DNA from: Candidatus Bathyarchaeota archaeon
GTDB taxonomy: Archaea; Thermoproteota; Bathyarchaeia; 40CM-2-53-6
Assembly: GCA_005883085.1 (NCBI GenBank)
Contig: VBAY01000048.1
Coordinates: 1-15,610, forward strand
DNA: 15,610 nt
Direction of reading: 5' to 3'
A program made the translations under genes and the position numbers. The notes under the pieces were generated by a model. The model had not been told where the DNA came from and did not search any database. It was given only the letters and a program-made list of their open reading frames with translations. The first letter of the stretch is position 1, and each line of letters opens with the position of its first letter. This document shows, piece by piece, positions 1-6,970 of the stretch.

Positions 1-504
1 AGTTTTTTTCGTCAAGGATCGAATTCTGATCCTTAGACCATCATGATCCAATGGAGCCTGTACTACTCGCAAGGGCTTCCAAGTGTTTTGGTCGGTGGGG
101 GCCCAGTGTCGATCAATAAGGCTCTCTGTCAGCATGATAGTCCGATCAAAACGCCCCTTGTGAACTTGGAGTTCCAACTCACGACCTAGGGTCAGCCAGG
201 CGAGACTGCCCATCCCGTACGACTCTCGTATCGGGCGCTTGTATTTCGGGGAGAATCCCTCGCCGGTTGTTTTTCCCTTAGTAAGAAATTCACGCAGACC
301 GTCGAGGTCCATCCCTTGACCCCATTCCTCGTATTCGATGTGAGAACCAGAATCTGAGATCTTGATCTCAACCCTTGTCGCCTCACCCCACATCCACGAA
401 TTGACAACGAGCTCAACGAAGAATTGTGTCGCATCTGAATATTGTCGTCCGAGGGTCTTTATGATGCTCTTGTGAGTAGACACCCGCAGATCCTCATCGA
501 CCAT
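1..504 (-). CDS. GHKL (Bergerat-fold) ATPase, N-terminal part, cut by window edge
   Basis: The minus-strand frame is open from position 636 to the window edge and gives 168 codons from the first ATG at 504. The translation has the layout of an Hsp90/MutL/histidine-kinase-type ATP-binding domain. An N-box ELVVN is at residues 31-35. A G1-like stretch at 56-65 ends EWGQGM where DNGxGM is usual. A G2-like box, GMGSLA, is at 97-102. The N-terminal lead-in (SIIKTLGRQYSDATQFF) is also typical of GHKL domains. The Asp that normally contacts adenine appears as Glu60, so ATP binding may be altered. No convincing Shine-Dalgarno precedes 504; GTG codons at 513 and 531 are alternative starts. The gene follows the coiled-coil gene at 637-1194 on the same strand and could be co-transcribed. 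What it partners with is unknown because the C-terminal part lies outside the window. Confidence 0.7.
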   Translation of the reverse strand, partial: MVDEDLRVSTHKSIIKTLGRQYSDATQFFVELVVNSWMWGEATRVEIKISDSGSHIEYEEWGQGMDLDGLREFLTKGKTTGEGFSPKYKRPIRESYGMGSLAWLTLGRELELQVHKGRFDRTIMLTESLIDRHWAPTDQNTWKPLRVVQAPLDHDGLRIRIRSLTKKT

Positions 505-636
505 CGAGTGCACTGCTTTCGCTGAATGCACTAGTCTTCTCGTGGCCAAAGGTATGGTCGATCGTCGTATGGAAAGTCGGCCGGATAATGGAGTGCTGTA
601 ACCGTTATTGCCGGAGACAGGGAAAGCGATTGGGCC

Positions 637-1194
637 CTAGTTTCTGGTGCCTGTCTTTCGAGTCTTTTCGTTGGCTGGCTCAGGTGTCTCCGGGAAGAGA
701 TCTTTAGGCATACCTGCTAGGACATCGGACAACGAATCCCGACCCATCGGTCCTGCGCCTCCCGCCTGGAAGGGCCGCACCCTGTTGAACAGATCATCTA
801 TCTTGTTCGCCATCTTCATCTTCTCATTGATGTTAGCGTCAAGTTCCTGCCCGTTTGCTTCAAGCTGTTGTATTCTGGGAGCTAGTCCTTCTATTCCCTT
901 TGAGACTTCGAGCATTCCGTTGACAGTTGCGAGCGACGATCTGAGAATTGCAATCTCCTTCTGCATTCCCTCCCGATAGCTACGCAACCTATCGAGAATA
1001 GGCTGGTAGAGACGTAGAAAGTCTATCATGAGGTTCTCAAATTGTTTGATGGCTAAGGTGAACTTGTCTTCTCTCTTTTTCTCCGCAAACTGTTTCGCTG
1101 TACCCAACAACTTCTCGCGAAGGGCAACCCTCTCGATAACGTCATCCAGTACTTCTCGAACGTTGTAAGACTCGTCAAATATCGTCTCGCGCAT
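637..1194 (-). CDS. Hypothetical helical / coiled-coil protein
   Basis: A 185-residue protein that I do not assign to a family. It is rich in Glu, Lys, Leu and Arg, and residues about 10-140 look almost entirely helical, with coiled-coil-like heptads around 85-135. The last 45 residues are rich in Gly, Pro, Lys and Thr and look disordered. There is no signal peptide or membrane segment, so it is probably cytoplasmic. The start is ATG with a weak purine-rich GAGGAA about 14 nt upstream. The gene is divergent from the arginase-fold gene at 1306 and lies upstream of the GHKL ATPase gene on the same strand. A structural or scaffold role is possible (ESCRT-III-like proteins have a similar helical core and flexible tail), but I see no diagnostic motif for that. 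Confidence 0.7.
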   Translation of the reverse strand: MRETIFDESYNVREVLDDVIERVALREKLLGTAKQFAEKKREDKFTLAIKQFENLMIDFLRLYQPILDRLRSYREGMQKEIAILRSSLATVNGMLEVSKGIEGLAPRIQQLEANGQELDANINEKMKMANKIDDLFNRVRPFQAGGAGPMGRDSLSDVLAGMPKDLFPETPEPANEKTRKTGTRN

Positions 1195-1305
1195 TGAAGG
1201 TCAAGGTTCCTCACGATGCGTCTAGTCATTAAGAGACATGTCACCCGGGGGTGCATAATTCAGTACTGAGAGACGGGAAAACGTGAAAACACGGGAAGAG
1301 AACAG

Positions 1306-2214
1306 TTGTGGGGAATCATCTTGGGTGTAACATTCGTCGGATTCCCGTTCTACACTCTGGCAAAATATCGAGCGATGGGTGATGCTGTCCCCAGTCTCAG
1401 GAAAGCGGGGGTCGTCCAAAGAATAAAGTTGGCGGACAACGACCTCGTCGATCTTGGGGACGTTGATTGCCCTTCCATCGTGAGGGACCATGGCCCTAAG
1501 AACCTCAGAAACTTTGAAGAGTTCTCGGAAGGAACTCTCAGAGTCAAAGACAAGCTGACGGGCCTAGTCGACCCTTCCAGGATTACCTTCTGCCTTGGCG
1601 GGGACTGCGCCTTCGTCCCCGGAAGTCTTGCAGGCCTCAAGAATGTCTACAAAGGAAAGCCTGCAATGGTCTGGCTGGACGCTCATGGAGACTTCAATAT
1701 TCCCGAGACAAGCCCTTCAGGCTTCATCGGTGGTATGCCTCTCGCGATCGCGTGCGGCCGAGGCCCGAGACTGACAAGCGAAATTGAGTCACTAAGGCCT
1801 CTGTTGGAGGAGAACGAGGTCGTTCATGTGGGTTCACGGTCGCTCGACCCAGGGGAAGACGAGGCTCTTCGAAGTTCTGTCAAGCTTTTTTCCGCCCAAG
1901 AGCTCAAGAAACAAGGTGCGCGAGAGGTTGCTCTTGAGATTGGCAGATTCCTAAACAGCTCGTGCGACTGGATCATCGCCCATCTGGACGTAGACGTTCT
2001 TGATCCATCTCTAATGCCTGGAGTGGATTTTCCCGAGCCTGGAGGACTGGCCCGTCAGGACATTCTCCAGATCTTTCAAGCGCTACACTCAACAGGCAAG
2101 CTGAAAGTTGTGGATCTAACAGCTTACAATCCGAACTTGGACAAAGGGAACCAGGGCAGGTCGTTACTTCTGGATCTTGCTCCTAGACTTGTGAGCCGGG
2201 TCCAAGTTCCCTAG
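1306..2214 (+). CDS. Divergent arginase/agmatinase-fold (ureohydrolase family) protein
   Basis: A 302-residue ureohydrolase-fold protein, the usual family length. The start is TTG, with GGAAGAG about 6 nt upstream; the next ATG (1372) would cut into the first strand of the fold. The metal-binding blocks are visible: LGGDC at 97-101, WLDAHGD at 123-129 (Asp125, His127, Asp129) and HLDVDVLDP at 226-234 (Asp228, Asp230). In arginases and agmatinases the first block is GGDHS, and its His binds manganese; here it is Cys101. The C-terminal block reads DLTAYNPNLD, where arginase has a Glu two residues before the NP that holds the guanidinium group; here that position is Ala. The protein therefore belongs to a divergent branch whose substrate may not be arginine or agmatine. 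It is monocistronic and its stop lies 3 nt from that of the convergent 2TM gene. Confidence 0.85.
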   Translation: MWGIILGVTFVGFPFYTLAKYRAMGDAVPSLRKAGVVQRIKLADNDLVDLGDVDCPSIVRDHGPKNLRNFEEFSEGTLRVKDKLTGLVDPSRITFCLGGDCAFVPGSLAGLKNVYKGKPAMVWLDAHGDFNIPETSPSGFIGGMPLAIACGRGPRLTSEIESLRPLLEENEVVHVGSRSLDPGEDEALRSSVKLFSAQELKKQGAREVALEIGRFLNSSCDWIIAHLDVDVLDPSLMPGVDFPEPGGLARQDILQIFQALHSTGKLKVVDLTAYNPNLDKGNQGRSLLLDLAPRLVSRVQVP

Positions 2215-2217
2215 CCT

Positions 2218-2498
2218 CTAAGATTTTCTTTGTCCTCTTTCAGAATCTTTTTCAGTTTCCCTGTCCAACCACCCCCCTCCTGGGTTGTGATAGGCCGCCA
2301 TGTAGTGGGCGAATACGCCTATTCCCCAGAAGAAGATGGGAAACACAGGCCACGGAAAATTGGACGGCCCTGTAAAGAACCAGATGATGACAAGGGCGGC
2401 GTTGACTATCAGATAGATTGGGAGGTGGAACCGGAAAGCCCAGCGGCCTCGGCCATCTGTCTGGCCCGCCTCCTTCTCTCATGATCAATGGCGCTCAT
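2218..2498 (-). pseudogene. 2TM-domain small membrane protein gene with an apparent 1-nt frameshift
   Basis: Reading from ATG 2498, the first frame gives a charged start (MSAIDHERRRRARQMAEAA), then ends at a TGA within 30 codons. The frame reached by restoring one missing nucleotide near 2442-2444 continues WAFRFHLPIYLIV and gives two hydrophobic segments joined by a short GPSNFPWP loop. It ends at TAG 2218-2220 after a charged tail. The Arg-rich lead, then a FxxHLxxY start to helix 1 and a Trp/Pro/Gly-rich helix 2, is the pattern of the 2TM domain family. The rejoined protein would be about 93 residues. The second frame has no ATG, GTG or TTG of its own before the membrane segments, so it cannot easily be a separate gene. 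The break may be a sequencing error, a real mutation or, less likely, programmed frameshifting. Function is unknown. Confidence 0.7.
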
Positions 2499-2535
2499 CA
2501 GTTCAACCTAGTCATGTAATTCTCACAGCCCCTTT

Positions 2536-2547
2536 AATGATATACCT
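2536..2547 (-). promoter_or_regulatory. Putative TATA box for the 2TM gene
   Basis: On the minus strand this reads AGGTATATCATT, an AT-rich TATA-like element about 44 nt upstream of the ATG at 2498. That spacing would place the transcript start near 2516 and leave a short leader. It is the only clear TATA-like match in the gap between the DUF2332 gene and the 2TM gene, and it supports an independently transcribed small gene. Confidence 0.4.
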
Positions 2548-2589
2548 TGAGTATGGCTCACGAGGTCAAATGAGATAGAGCCGTGACAG

Positions 2590-3660
2590 TCAGCCTGAGT
2601 CGCTCATCCACTCTAGCCATTCCCCGTGTGAGTGGCACCGGGCCAAGATTCTCTCTGTCATGTTACCCTTGCTGAATTTCGCGAGACCTAGGATAGGGGT
2701 TTCTGAGTCGGCGGCCCATTCCATCGAGACGAGGAACAGATCTCTCTTCTTAGAAGCCGTTGTTAGGAGTGAGTGCAGCTTCTCCCGCGGTTCTCCGCTG
2801 GCCAGGGTAAGGGTGAACGAGTGGTAGATGCACAGTGGTGCTTTGTGCGGGACTCTGTCGATGAGGTTTGGTAGAAGGTCAAGGGCGTTTCCAGTGATGA
2901 TCGTAGGAGGAGCTTGCTGGGCGAGCCGGATTGCATGTTCCAGTTGTCTAGCTCGTTTCTGATTGTCAGGCCAAACGAGAGCGCGTAGCCATTGAACGTT
3001 CTCAGCGTCGTTGACATCGATAGGTGAGAGGTCGATGCCGGTACGAGAGGCGACCTTTGGCAATTGCTCTGGTATCGGAGGACGCGTTTCTCCGCGTAGC
3101 GAGCACTCGATCTTTACCCGGGAGTTTCGGTCTCCGCGCTCTAAGCCTTCTCCATAATGGTAATGATATAGGTCCCAGAGCAAGGTGAGTCCTGCGCTGG
3201 AACCAATCTCAATCATGGTCAGAGGCTGACGCTTCGTTTGCGCCGCTACAAGTTCAAAGGCTGGGACGAGAACAGCGCAACGTCCCACTTCGTTCGTCTG
3301 GACAGAGTGAGCCATCAAGGTCTCACGGATATCTTCTAGGTGTTCGAGGACGAAGTTGCGGAAGTAGGGGTAGACGTAGTCGTAGTGCTGGGAGGAGTTG
3401 TTGAGGCTGGGGTAGAAGGCTGCGAGCTGGTGGTGCTCGCCTTTGAGCAGCAACAGATGTACGGCAGCGAAGAACAGGTTGGGGAGGGCGGCTTTCTCTT
3501 GAGCGCTGGCTGCTAGCCTGAGGAGTTCGGGGTCCTCTGCAACCCTAAGCGCGAGATTCGTGTAGAGCGGTGATCGATCGGCATAGATCTTGCCAGCGAA
3601 GTAGCGGAACCGTTCTGCCATCTTGTCCAGAAGCAAGGGTGAGTAGGTTGACTCGCTCAT
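2590..3660 (-). CDS. DUF2332 family protein, methyltransferase-like
   Basis: A 356-residue protein with the features of DUF2332. It has a helical N-terminal half (residues 10-140) with an FxxVHxLLL-type segment near 63-73. A Rossmann-like glycine motif EIGSSAGLTLL at 151-161 resembles motif I of SAM-dependent methyltransferases. A later core strand (APLCIYHSFTLTL) carries the HSFTL signature, and an LFLVSMEW strand lies near the end. Length is normal for the family. The start is ATG at 3658-3660, and no ATG lies further upstream in frame. The family has no established biochemical role; SAM binding is inferred only from motif I. The gene appears to be monocistronic, downstream of the ACT-domain gene on the same strand with a gap of about 100 nt. 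Confidence 0.8.
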   Translation of the reverse strand: MSESTYSPLLLDKMAERFRYFAGKIYADRSPLYTNLALRVAEDPELLRLAASAQEKAALPNLFFAAVHLLLLKGEHHQLAAFYPSLNNSSQHYDYVYPYFRNFVLEHLEDIRETLMAHSVQTNEVGRCAVLVPAFELVAAQTKRQPLTMIEIGSSAGLTLLWDLYHYHYGEGLERGDRNSRVKIECSLRGETRPPIPEQLPKVASRTGIDLSPIDVNDAENVQWLRALVWPDNQKRARQLEHAIRLAQQAPPTIITGNALDLLPNLIDRVPHKAPLCIYHSFTLTLASGEPREKLHSLLTTASKKRDLFLVSMEWAADSETPILGLAKFSKGNMTERILARCHSHGEWLEWMSDSG

Positions 3661-3696
3661 GGACCAAATGGTTCTGGAGGTTGTTAGTGGTAAACT

Positions 3697-3724
3697 TTCG
3701 GTCGTACGATCCCCGTTCGGTCGT
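3697..3724. repeat. Short direct repeat upstream of the DUF2332 gene
   Basis: The 9-mer TTCGGTCGT occurs at 3697-3705 and again at 3716-3724, a 19-nt period. It lies 37-64 nt upstream of the DUF2332 start codon, where a regulator could bind. The repeat is short enough to be chance; no function is claimed. Confidence 0.3.
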
Positions 3725-3732
3725 GAACCACG

Positions 3733-3746
3733 GGACTTTTGAGTCC
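3733..3746 (-). terminator. Small hairpin after the ACT-domain gene
   Basis: GGACT and AGTCC flank a 4-nt loop, giving a 5-bp stem just beyond the stop of the minus-strand ACT gene. There is no long T-run behind it, so a terminator role is weakly supported. Confidence 0.25.
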
Positions 3747-3762
3747 GCGAGGTTTTTGGCGG

Positions 3763-4443
3763 TTATTGTGTCTGGGTTATCTGTCGCAATGCGTCGTAGG
3801 CCGTGTGCCCGTCGGGCTCGTTTACGACTATTATGATGTCTCCGTGGCCGAGGAAGGCGTCGATTATGTTGACGCCGTTCCGGTAGAGAAGTTCTGTGAT
3901 GTAAGACGCTATTCCGGGAGTGTCCCAGGCGTTTGTGGGCAGGTACAGTGAGAGCTTGGCCACATTAGGTTGTACAGTAACAATATTGAGGTGGCGCAGT
4001 TTCTTTTTCATGAGCTCGTAATCCTCCGTTGGTAATATGATCTTGATCGAGTTGGCTAGGGGGAATATGTGGGGGAACTCTCCTAGTCCTGCGGACATTT
4101 CTGAGAGTTCGTTGAGTATCTTGGGAAATTCGGCGCGAGGTGCTTTCACGGTCACATCTGCTATTCCGTTTGAAAGGGAGATTCTAGTATTCTCCAGTGC
4201 CCTTACGGGGTCCAAGGATTTCAATTCCTCTAGTGTGTCTGAGAATCTTTTGATCGCTACTACAAGTGTGTTGATGGTTGGTTTTCGGCCTGTTAGTTGC
4301 TGGACGTGTGGCTGGATTAGTTCGGCGACTGAGTGAAAGTTTGTGAGTTTCATCTTGAGGCATTGGTAGATAGGGTAATTCCTCGTGAGGATCTGTCGTA
4401 CTGCTTCTGGAACTGTCATGTTCTTCTGGGTGAGAGCTGGCAT
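3763..4443 (-). CDS. ACT-domain protein, predicted amino-acid-responsive regulator
   Basis: The open frame extends to 4515, but the start is placed at ATG 4443 (MPALTQ), giving 227 residues, because the shared TATA box and dyad at 4493-4519 lie inside the longer version. A helical N-terminal domain (about residues 8-70; PEAVRQILTRNY, then SVAELIQPHVQQLTG) resembles a small helix-turn-helix-like module seen in archaeal regulators. The middle (80-150) looks like a degenerate alpha/beta ligand domain. The C-terminal part, about 163-220, is a good ACT domain: a strand, then DTPGIASYITELLYRNGVNI, then a second strand (DIIIVVNE). ACT domains bind amino acids or similar small ligands. The gene is divergent from an Lrp-type ligand-domain gene with which it shares a promoter region, which fits a regulatory role. 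DNA binding is not proven. Confidence 0.7.
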   Translation of the reverse strand: MPALTQKNMTVPEAVRQILTRNYPIYQCLKMKLTNFHSVAELIQPHVQQLTGRKPTINTLVVAIKRFSDTLEELKSLDPVRALENTRISLSNGIADVTVKAPRAEFPKILNELSEMSAGLGEFPHIFPLANSIKIILPTEDYELMKKKLRHLNIVTVQPNVAKLSLYLPTNAWDTPGIASYITELLYRNGVNIIDAFLGHGDIIIVVNEPDGHTAYDALRQITQTQ

Positions 4444-4492
4444 TCTCAAATGCGCCTTGCTACTGTAATACATGTGGTTCCGAGTTAAAAGG

Positions 4493-4501
4493 TTTATATA
4501 C
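4493..4501 (+). promoter_or_regulatory. TATA box in the divergent ACT/Lrp-like promoter region
   Basis: TTTATATAC is the best archaeal TATA box in the window. It lies about 35 nt upstream of ATG 4533, which would give a leaderless or very short-leader mRNA. Read on the other strand (GTATATAAA) it is also suitably placed for a transcript starting near 4468, about 25 nt before the ACT gene start at 4443. It may serve both genes. Confidence 0.65.
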
Positions 4502-4503
4502 AA

Positions 4504-4519
4504 AGTAATATCCATTACT
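4504..4519. promoter_or_regulatory. Perfect dyad, probable operator
   Basis: AGTAAT-ATCC-ATTACT is a perfect 6-bp inverted repeat with a 4-nt spacer, placed between the TATA box and the expected transcript start of the gene at 4533. An 8-bp palindrome, ATTGCAAT, follows at 4522-4529. A dimeric repressor bound here would block polymerase. The flanking genes both encode ligand-binding regulator-type proteins, so autoregulation is a reasonable inference. Confidence 0.5.
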
Positions 4520-4532
4520 CAATTGCAATAAG

Positions 4533-5051
4533 ATGATATCTATGCAAACCCAAAACTATCCCGCCTACGTCTTCGCAACCGTTCACAACGGTCAGACAAA
4601 GAACGTGGTCGAGGAGCTAAAGAACAACCCGAACATCGACCTCATCGCACCAGTCACCGGACGATTCGACCTAGCACTACGACTAAAGCAGAACACCCCA
4701 GAACAAATCGTACAACTCGTCAGCAAGATCCGCCAAGTACACGGCATCGAGACTACTCAGACACTCTTCGGTTTTAACGGCATCAACGGCGCCCACTTCC
4801 AGAACCAGATGCCACTCGGCATCAGCCTCTTCAACGTCACCAGCCCAATCGAGACATTCGTCAACCAGCTCAAGAGCTTCCCAGGCCTTATCGAGGCATG
4901 GACAACCCCAGGCCAGTTCGACATCGTAGCACTCTGGCAGGCAAGGACCTCTGACGAGATCGTCAAGTCCGCCTTCGAGAAGTTCCCAACACTACAAGGC
5001 ATGGCCCGCAGCGAGACACTTCTCGCACCCACACCCCTCTTCAAACAGTAA
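4533..5051 (+). CDS. Tandem Lrp/AsnC ligand-binding (RAM) domain protein without HTH
   Basis: A 172-residue protein made of two similar alpha/beta halves. Residues 9-80 (YVFATVHNG, then a helix, then VTGRFDLALRL, then a second helix and GIETTQTL) and 94-165 (a matching order with TTPGQFDIVALW) each resemble the ligand-binding RAM domain of Lrp/AsnC regulators. No DNA-binding helix-turn-helix is present. Such stand-alone RAM proteins usually form oligomers that bind amino acids or partner with full regulators. ATG 4533 is used because the TATA box lies about 35 nt upstream; ATG 4542 is an alternative. Codons end in C to a striking degree (GAC, AAC, ATC, CTC, TTC), unlike the minus-strand neighbours, which suggests high expression. 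A T-rich terminator follows. Confidence 0.8.
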   Translation: MISMQTQNYPAYVFATVHNGQTKNVVEELKNNPNIDLIAPVTGRFDLALRLKQNTPEQIVQLVSKIRQVHGIETTQTLFGFNGINGAHFQNQMPLGISLFNVTSPIETFVNQLKSFPGLIEAWTTPGQFDIVALWQARTSDEIVKSAFEKFPTLQGMARSETLLAPTPLFKQ

Positions 5052-5077
5052 GCGTACCAGTTAGCTCCAAGACCAAT

Positions 5078-5093
5078 CCCCTTTTTTTCTTTC
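5078..5093 (+). terminator. T-rich terminator after the RAM-domain gene
   Basis: CCCC followed by seven T, then CTTT, begins about 27 nt after the stop codon. Poly-T tracts like this are the usual intrinsic termination signal in archaea. No strong hairpin is needed or seen. Confidence 0.5.
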
Positions 5094-5209
5094 ATCCAGC
5101 AAAGGATGCTCTGCACAAAGAATCATTCACTCGATCAAGTTCCCTTAGCAAAAGACGCCCTGATGATCATTCGAGCATTGATTTTCGAAGCCTGAGAACC
5201 TGTTCCTAT

Positions 5210-5770
5210 CTAACGGGTGAACCGTTTCATCTGGCCACTCACAATTTTCGATCCCAGCCGTAGGTGAGGTTTCCCCAGCAGGCCCGTCAAGACCTCCTCA
5301 TGCCCGTCTTGTCGTCTAGGTAGGCTGTCGATCGTGTCTTGTATTTCGGAGAATAAATTCTCGTAATATCTCAGTTTCGGTTTTCTCTGGTCCAGTAGTT
5401 GCCAGTCCAATTGGGTGTAGATCGTCTCCCTTCTATCTCCGTTTCCATCATGTATCACCGCCTCCGCTTCGAACATGAAGTCCTGATTCTTTTCACGGAG
5501 GGCGAGATAGAGGGCGAATGGTATTCGTGATGGCGGGGAGAAGGCGATATAGCCACTCTCATGGCGGTCGAATCTTCGGCGAAGGTTTGATTTGTGGCCT
5601 CCGCTACAAGACGAGAATGTCCTGTATCCTTTGTGATTGAGTGACGAAACAATTCCTCTTATGGCTGGATCAATGCGCGAAGCATTCCTCCCGGCTTCTA
5701 GGTTCTTCCAGTTTGACGCGTCGAGTTCTCCCAACCTTTTGGAATGAGCACGTGGCAAGAATTCGCTGGG
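5210..5770 (-). CDS. Hypothetical protein with TYW3-like SSCSGG motif
   Basis: The start is the TTG at 5771-5773 (the gene extends to 5773), chosen because GGAG lies 8 nt upstream and the preceding stop is 3 nt away. The product is 187 residues. A segment at 36-60 (a helix, then NHKGYRTFSSCSGGH) resembles the start of the wybutosine-synthesis protein TYW3, where a helix leads into YxTTSSCSGR, followed here by a GYIAFSP strand. The rest, with mixed strands and helices and many Arg/Asp, does not give me a confident family. It directly follows the Rieske oxygenase gene on the same strand and is very probably translated from the same mRNA. It might be RNA- or ligand-binding, but the function is unknown. 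There are no membrane segments. Confidence 0.65.
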   Translation of the reverse strand, partial: PSEFLPRAHSKRLGELDASNWKNLEAGRNASRIDPAIRGIVSSLNHKGYRTFSSCSGGHKSNLRRRFDRHESGYIAFSPPSRIPFALYLALREKNQDFMFEAEAVIHDGNGDRRETIYTQLDWQLLDQRKPKLRYYENLFSEIQDTIDSLPRRQDGHEEVLTGLLGKPHLRLGSKIVSGQMKRFTR

Positions 5771-5776
5771 CAATGT

Positions 5777-6970
5777 TCAGACTCCAATCATCCTACTGGG
5801 GGTCCTTTGCTCGAAAACAGTCTCGTATACGAGTCTGTGGAACCAGTGAGGTCCTGTTTCTTCAGTTGGAGCAAATCGTCCGCGGGGCGCAAATCCAGAC
5901 TTCGCACCTGTGCTCACGAGACCGATCGCTTCAATGTCCTCACCGTCGACTTGCTCGCTGAGCCAGGTGCCGTTTCGACGTTGGAATTTTTCTTCGTCCA
6001 GCACGTACTGGAACCATAAGAACAGGGTCTTGTCAGGTTTCTTGGGAATCGGCATATACACATTGACCGATAGCCCCCAGGGATAGAAGTTCAGAGTTAT
6101 GTTGGGAAAGATAAACCACCACAACGCAAACACTTTCCTTGTAGGATTCTTCGGGTCCCGGAACCTATTGGCTAGGAGCTGAGGGTCAAAGCCGTTCTCT
6201 TCGTCCCGTGCATAAGCCCACTGTAGAGCGCTGAACTTGTACAGCTCAGTCCGGTAGGAGGCCAGATCGATGGCATCGGCTAGTCCGCCTGGTCCCTTGT
6301 GAACAAACCTGATGTGGAAGTTGTCCATGTAGTTCCAAGCGTGCTGTTTCCAGTTTCCCTCAACCTCCCGAACCTCCCTGTCAAAACGATGTCTCCGGAG
6401 GCTAGCCAGTTTGAGTCCAGGTATGGATTGCTGAACGGTCTCTATGAACTCGCGGAAGGGTGCCAGCGGCTCGCCGGTAGAGACGAAGACCCATTGTCCC
6501 CACTCATCAACATGAACATTTCTCAGATGGTCCGATTCCCGCGGAAATCCATCCATCTTCTCAAACCCTACCTGGGAGACGAACCTCCCTTCGTTGTCAA
6601 ATTGGCGTCCGTGTTGCGGACAGATTATCGCTCCTCCAACGCTCGACGATTCAACGAGGGGATGCCAAGCGTGGGTGCAAACGTTCGGAAAGCAGTTCAG
6701 CCTGCCATGTTGGCCTCGCTGGAGGAAGAACGGCTTTCCCAGAAGATTGAATGGGACCCGAGAACCAATTTTTCCAATAGGGTCTGTGGAAGTGGCAAGT
6801 CCGTCCTGGGAATCGTTTTCAACAGGCGCTAGCAGCCAGGTCTGAGCAAAGATAGTTCCAAGTTCCAGTTCGAGAAATTCTGGCCCCACAAACGCTGAAG
6901 CAGGTAAGGATTCGGCTCGACCAGTATTTGGGTCTACAAAGAATTTTTTCATCGGGAGAGTCTTTTTCAT
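5777..6970 (-). CDS. Rieske [2Fe-2S] non-heme iron ring-hydroxylating oxygenase, alpha-subunit type
   Basis: The frame opens at a GTG (7033), but ATG 6970 is preferred: AGGAGAAGGA lies about 11 nt upstream and the GTG would run into the purS promoter. This gives 397 residues. In the longer numbering, the Rieske ligands are CTH at 119-121 and CPQH at 138-141. The mononuclear iron site is DNFHIRFVH at 237-245 (Asp237 as the electron-bridge residue, His240 and His245 as ligands), with an acidic ligand probably Asp366 in GEDIEAI. The preceding NWKQHAWNYM matches the family. These enzymes oxidise aromatic rings or N-methyl groups (choline, carnitine, betaines) with O2 and need a reductase. No reductase, ferredoxin or beta subunit is in the window, so the substrate is open. 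An aerobic or microaerobic host is implied. Confidence 0.9.
   Translation of the reverse strand: MKKTLPMKKFFVDPNTGRAESLPASAFVGPEFLELELGTIFAQTWLLAPVENDSQDGLATSTDPIGKIGSRVPFNLLGKPFFLQRGQHGRLNCFPNVCTHAWHPLVESSSVGGAIICPQHGRQFDNEGRFVSQVGFEKMDGFPRESDHLRNVHVDEWGQWVFVSTGEPLAPFREFIETVQQSIPGLKLASLRRHRFDREVREVEGNWKQHAWNYMDNFHIRFVHKGPGGLADAIDLASYRTELYKFSALQWAYARDEENGFDPQLLANRFRDPKNPTRKVFALWWFIFPNITLNFYPWGLSVNVYMPIPKKPDKTLFLWFQYVLDEEKFQRRNGTWLSEQVDGEDIEAIGLVSTGAKSGFAPRGRFAPTEETGPHWFHRLVYETVFEQRTPSRMIGV

Noticed and set aside
192..434. 80-residue minus-strand frame
   Set aside because: It lies in a different frame inside the GHKL ATPase coding region, and its Arg/Ser-rich composition is that of a shadow frame.
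2252..2488. 78-residue minus-strand frame over the 2TM gene
   Set aside because: Low-complexity Arg/Pro/Gly-rich product; the adjacent frames give the membrane-domain protein instead.
4444..4515. N-terminal extension of the ACT-domain gene
   Set aside because: It would overlap the TATA box and dyad that serve the divergent gene, and its residues (ITLYINLLTRNHMYY) do not fit the conserved start of the protein.
5155..5200. TGATGAT ... CTGA resembling C and D boxes of a C/D sRNA
   Set aside because: The boxes are about 30 nt apart with no clear D'/C' pair or terminal stem, so chance is more likely.
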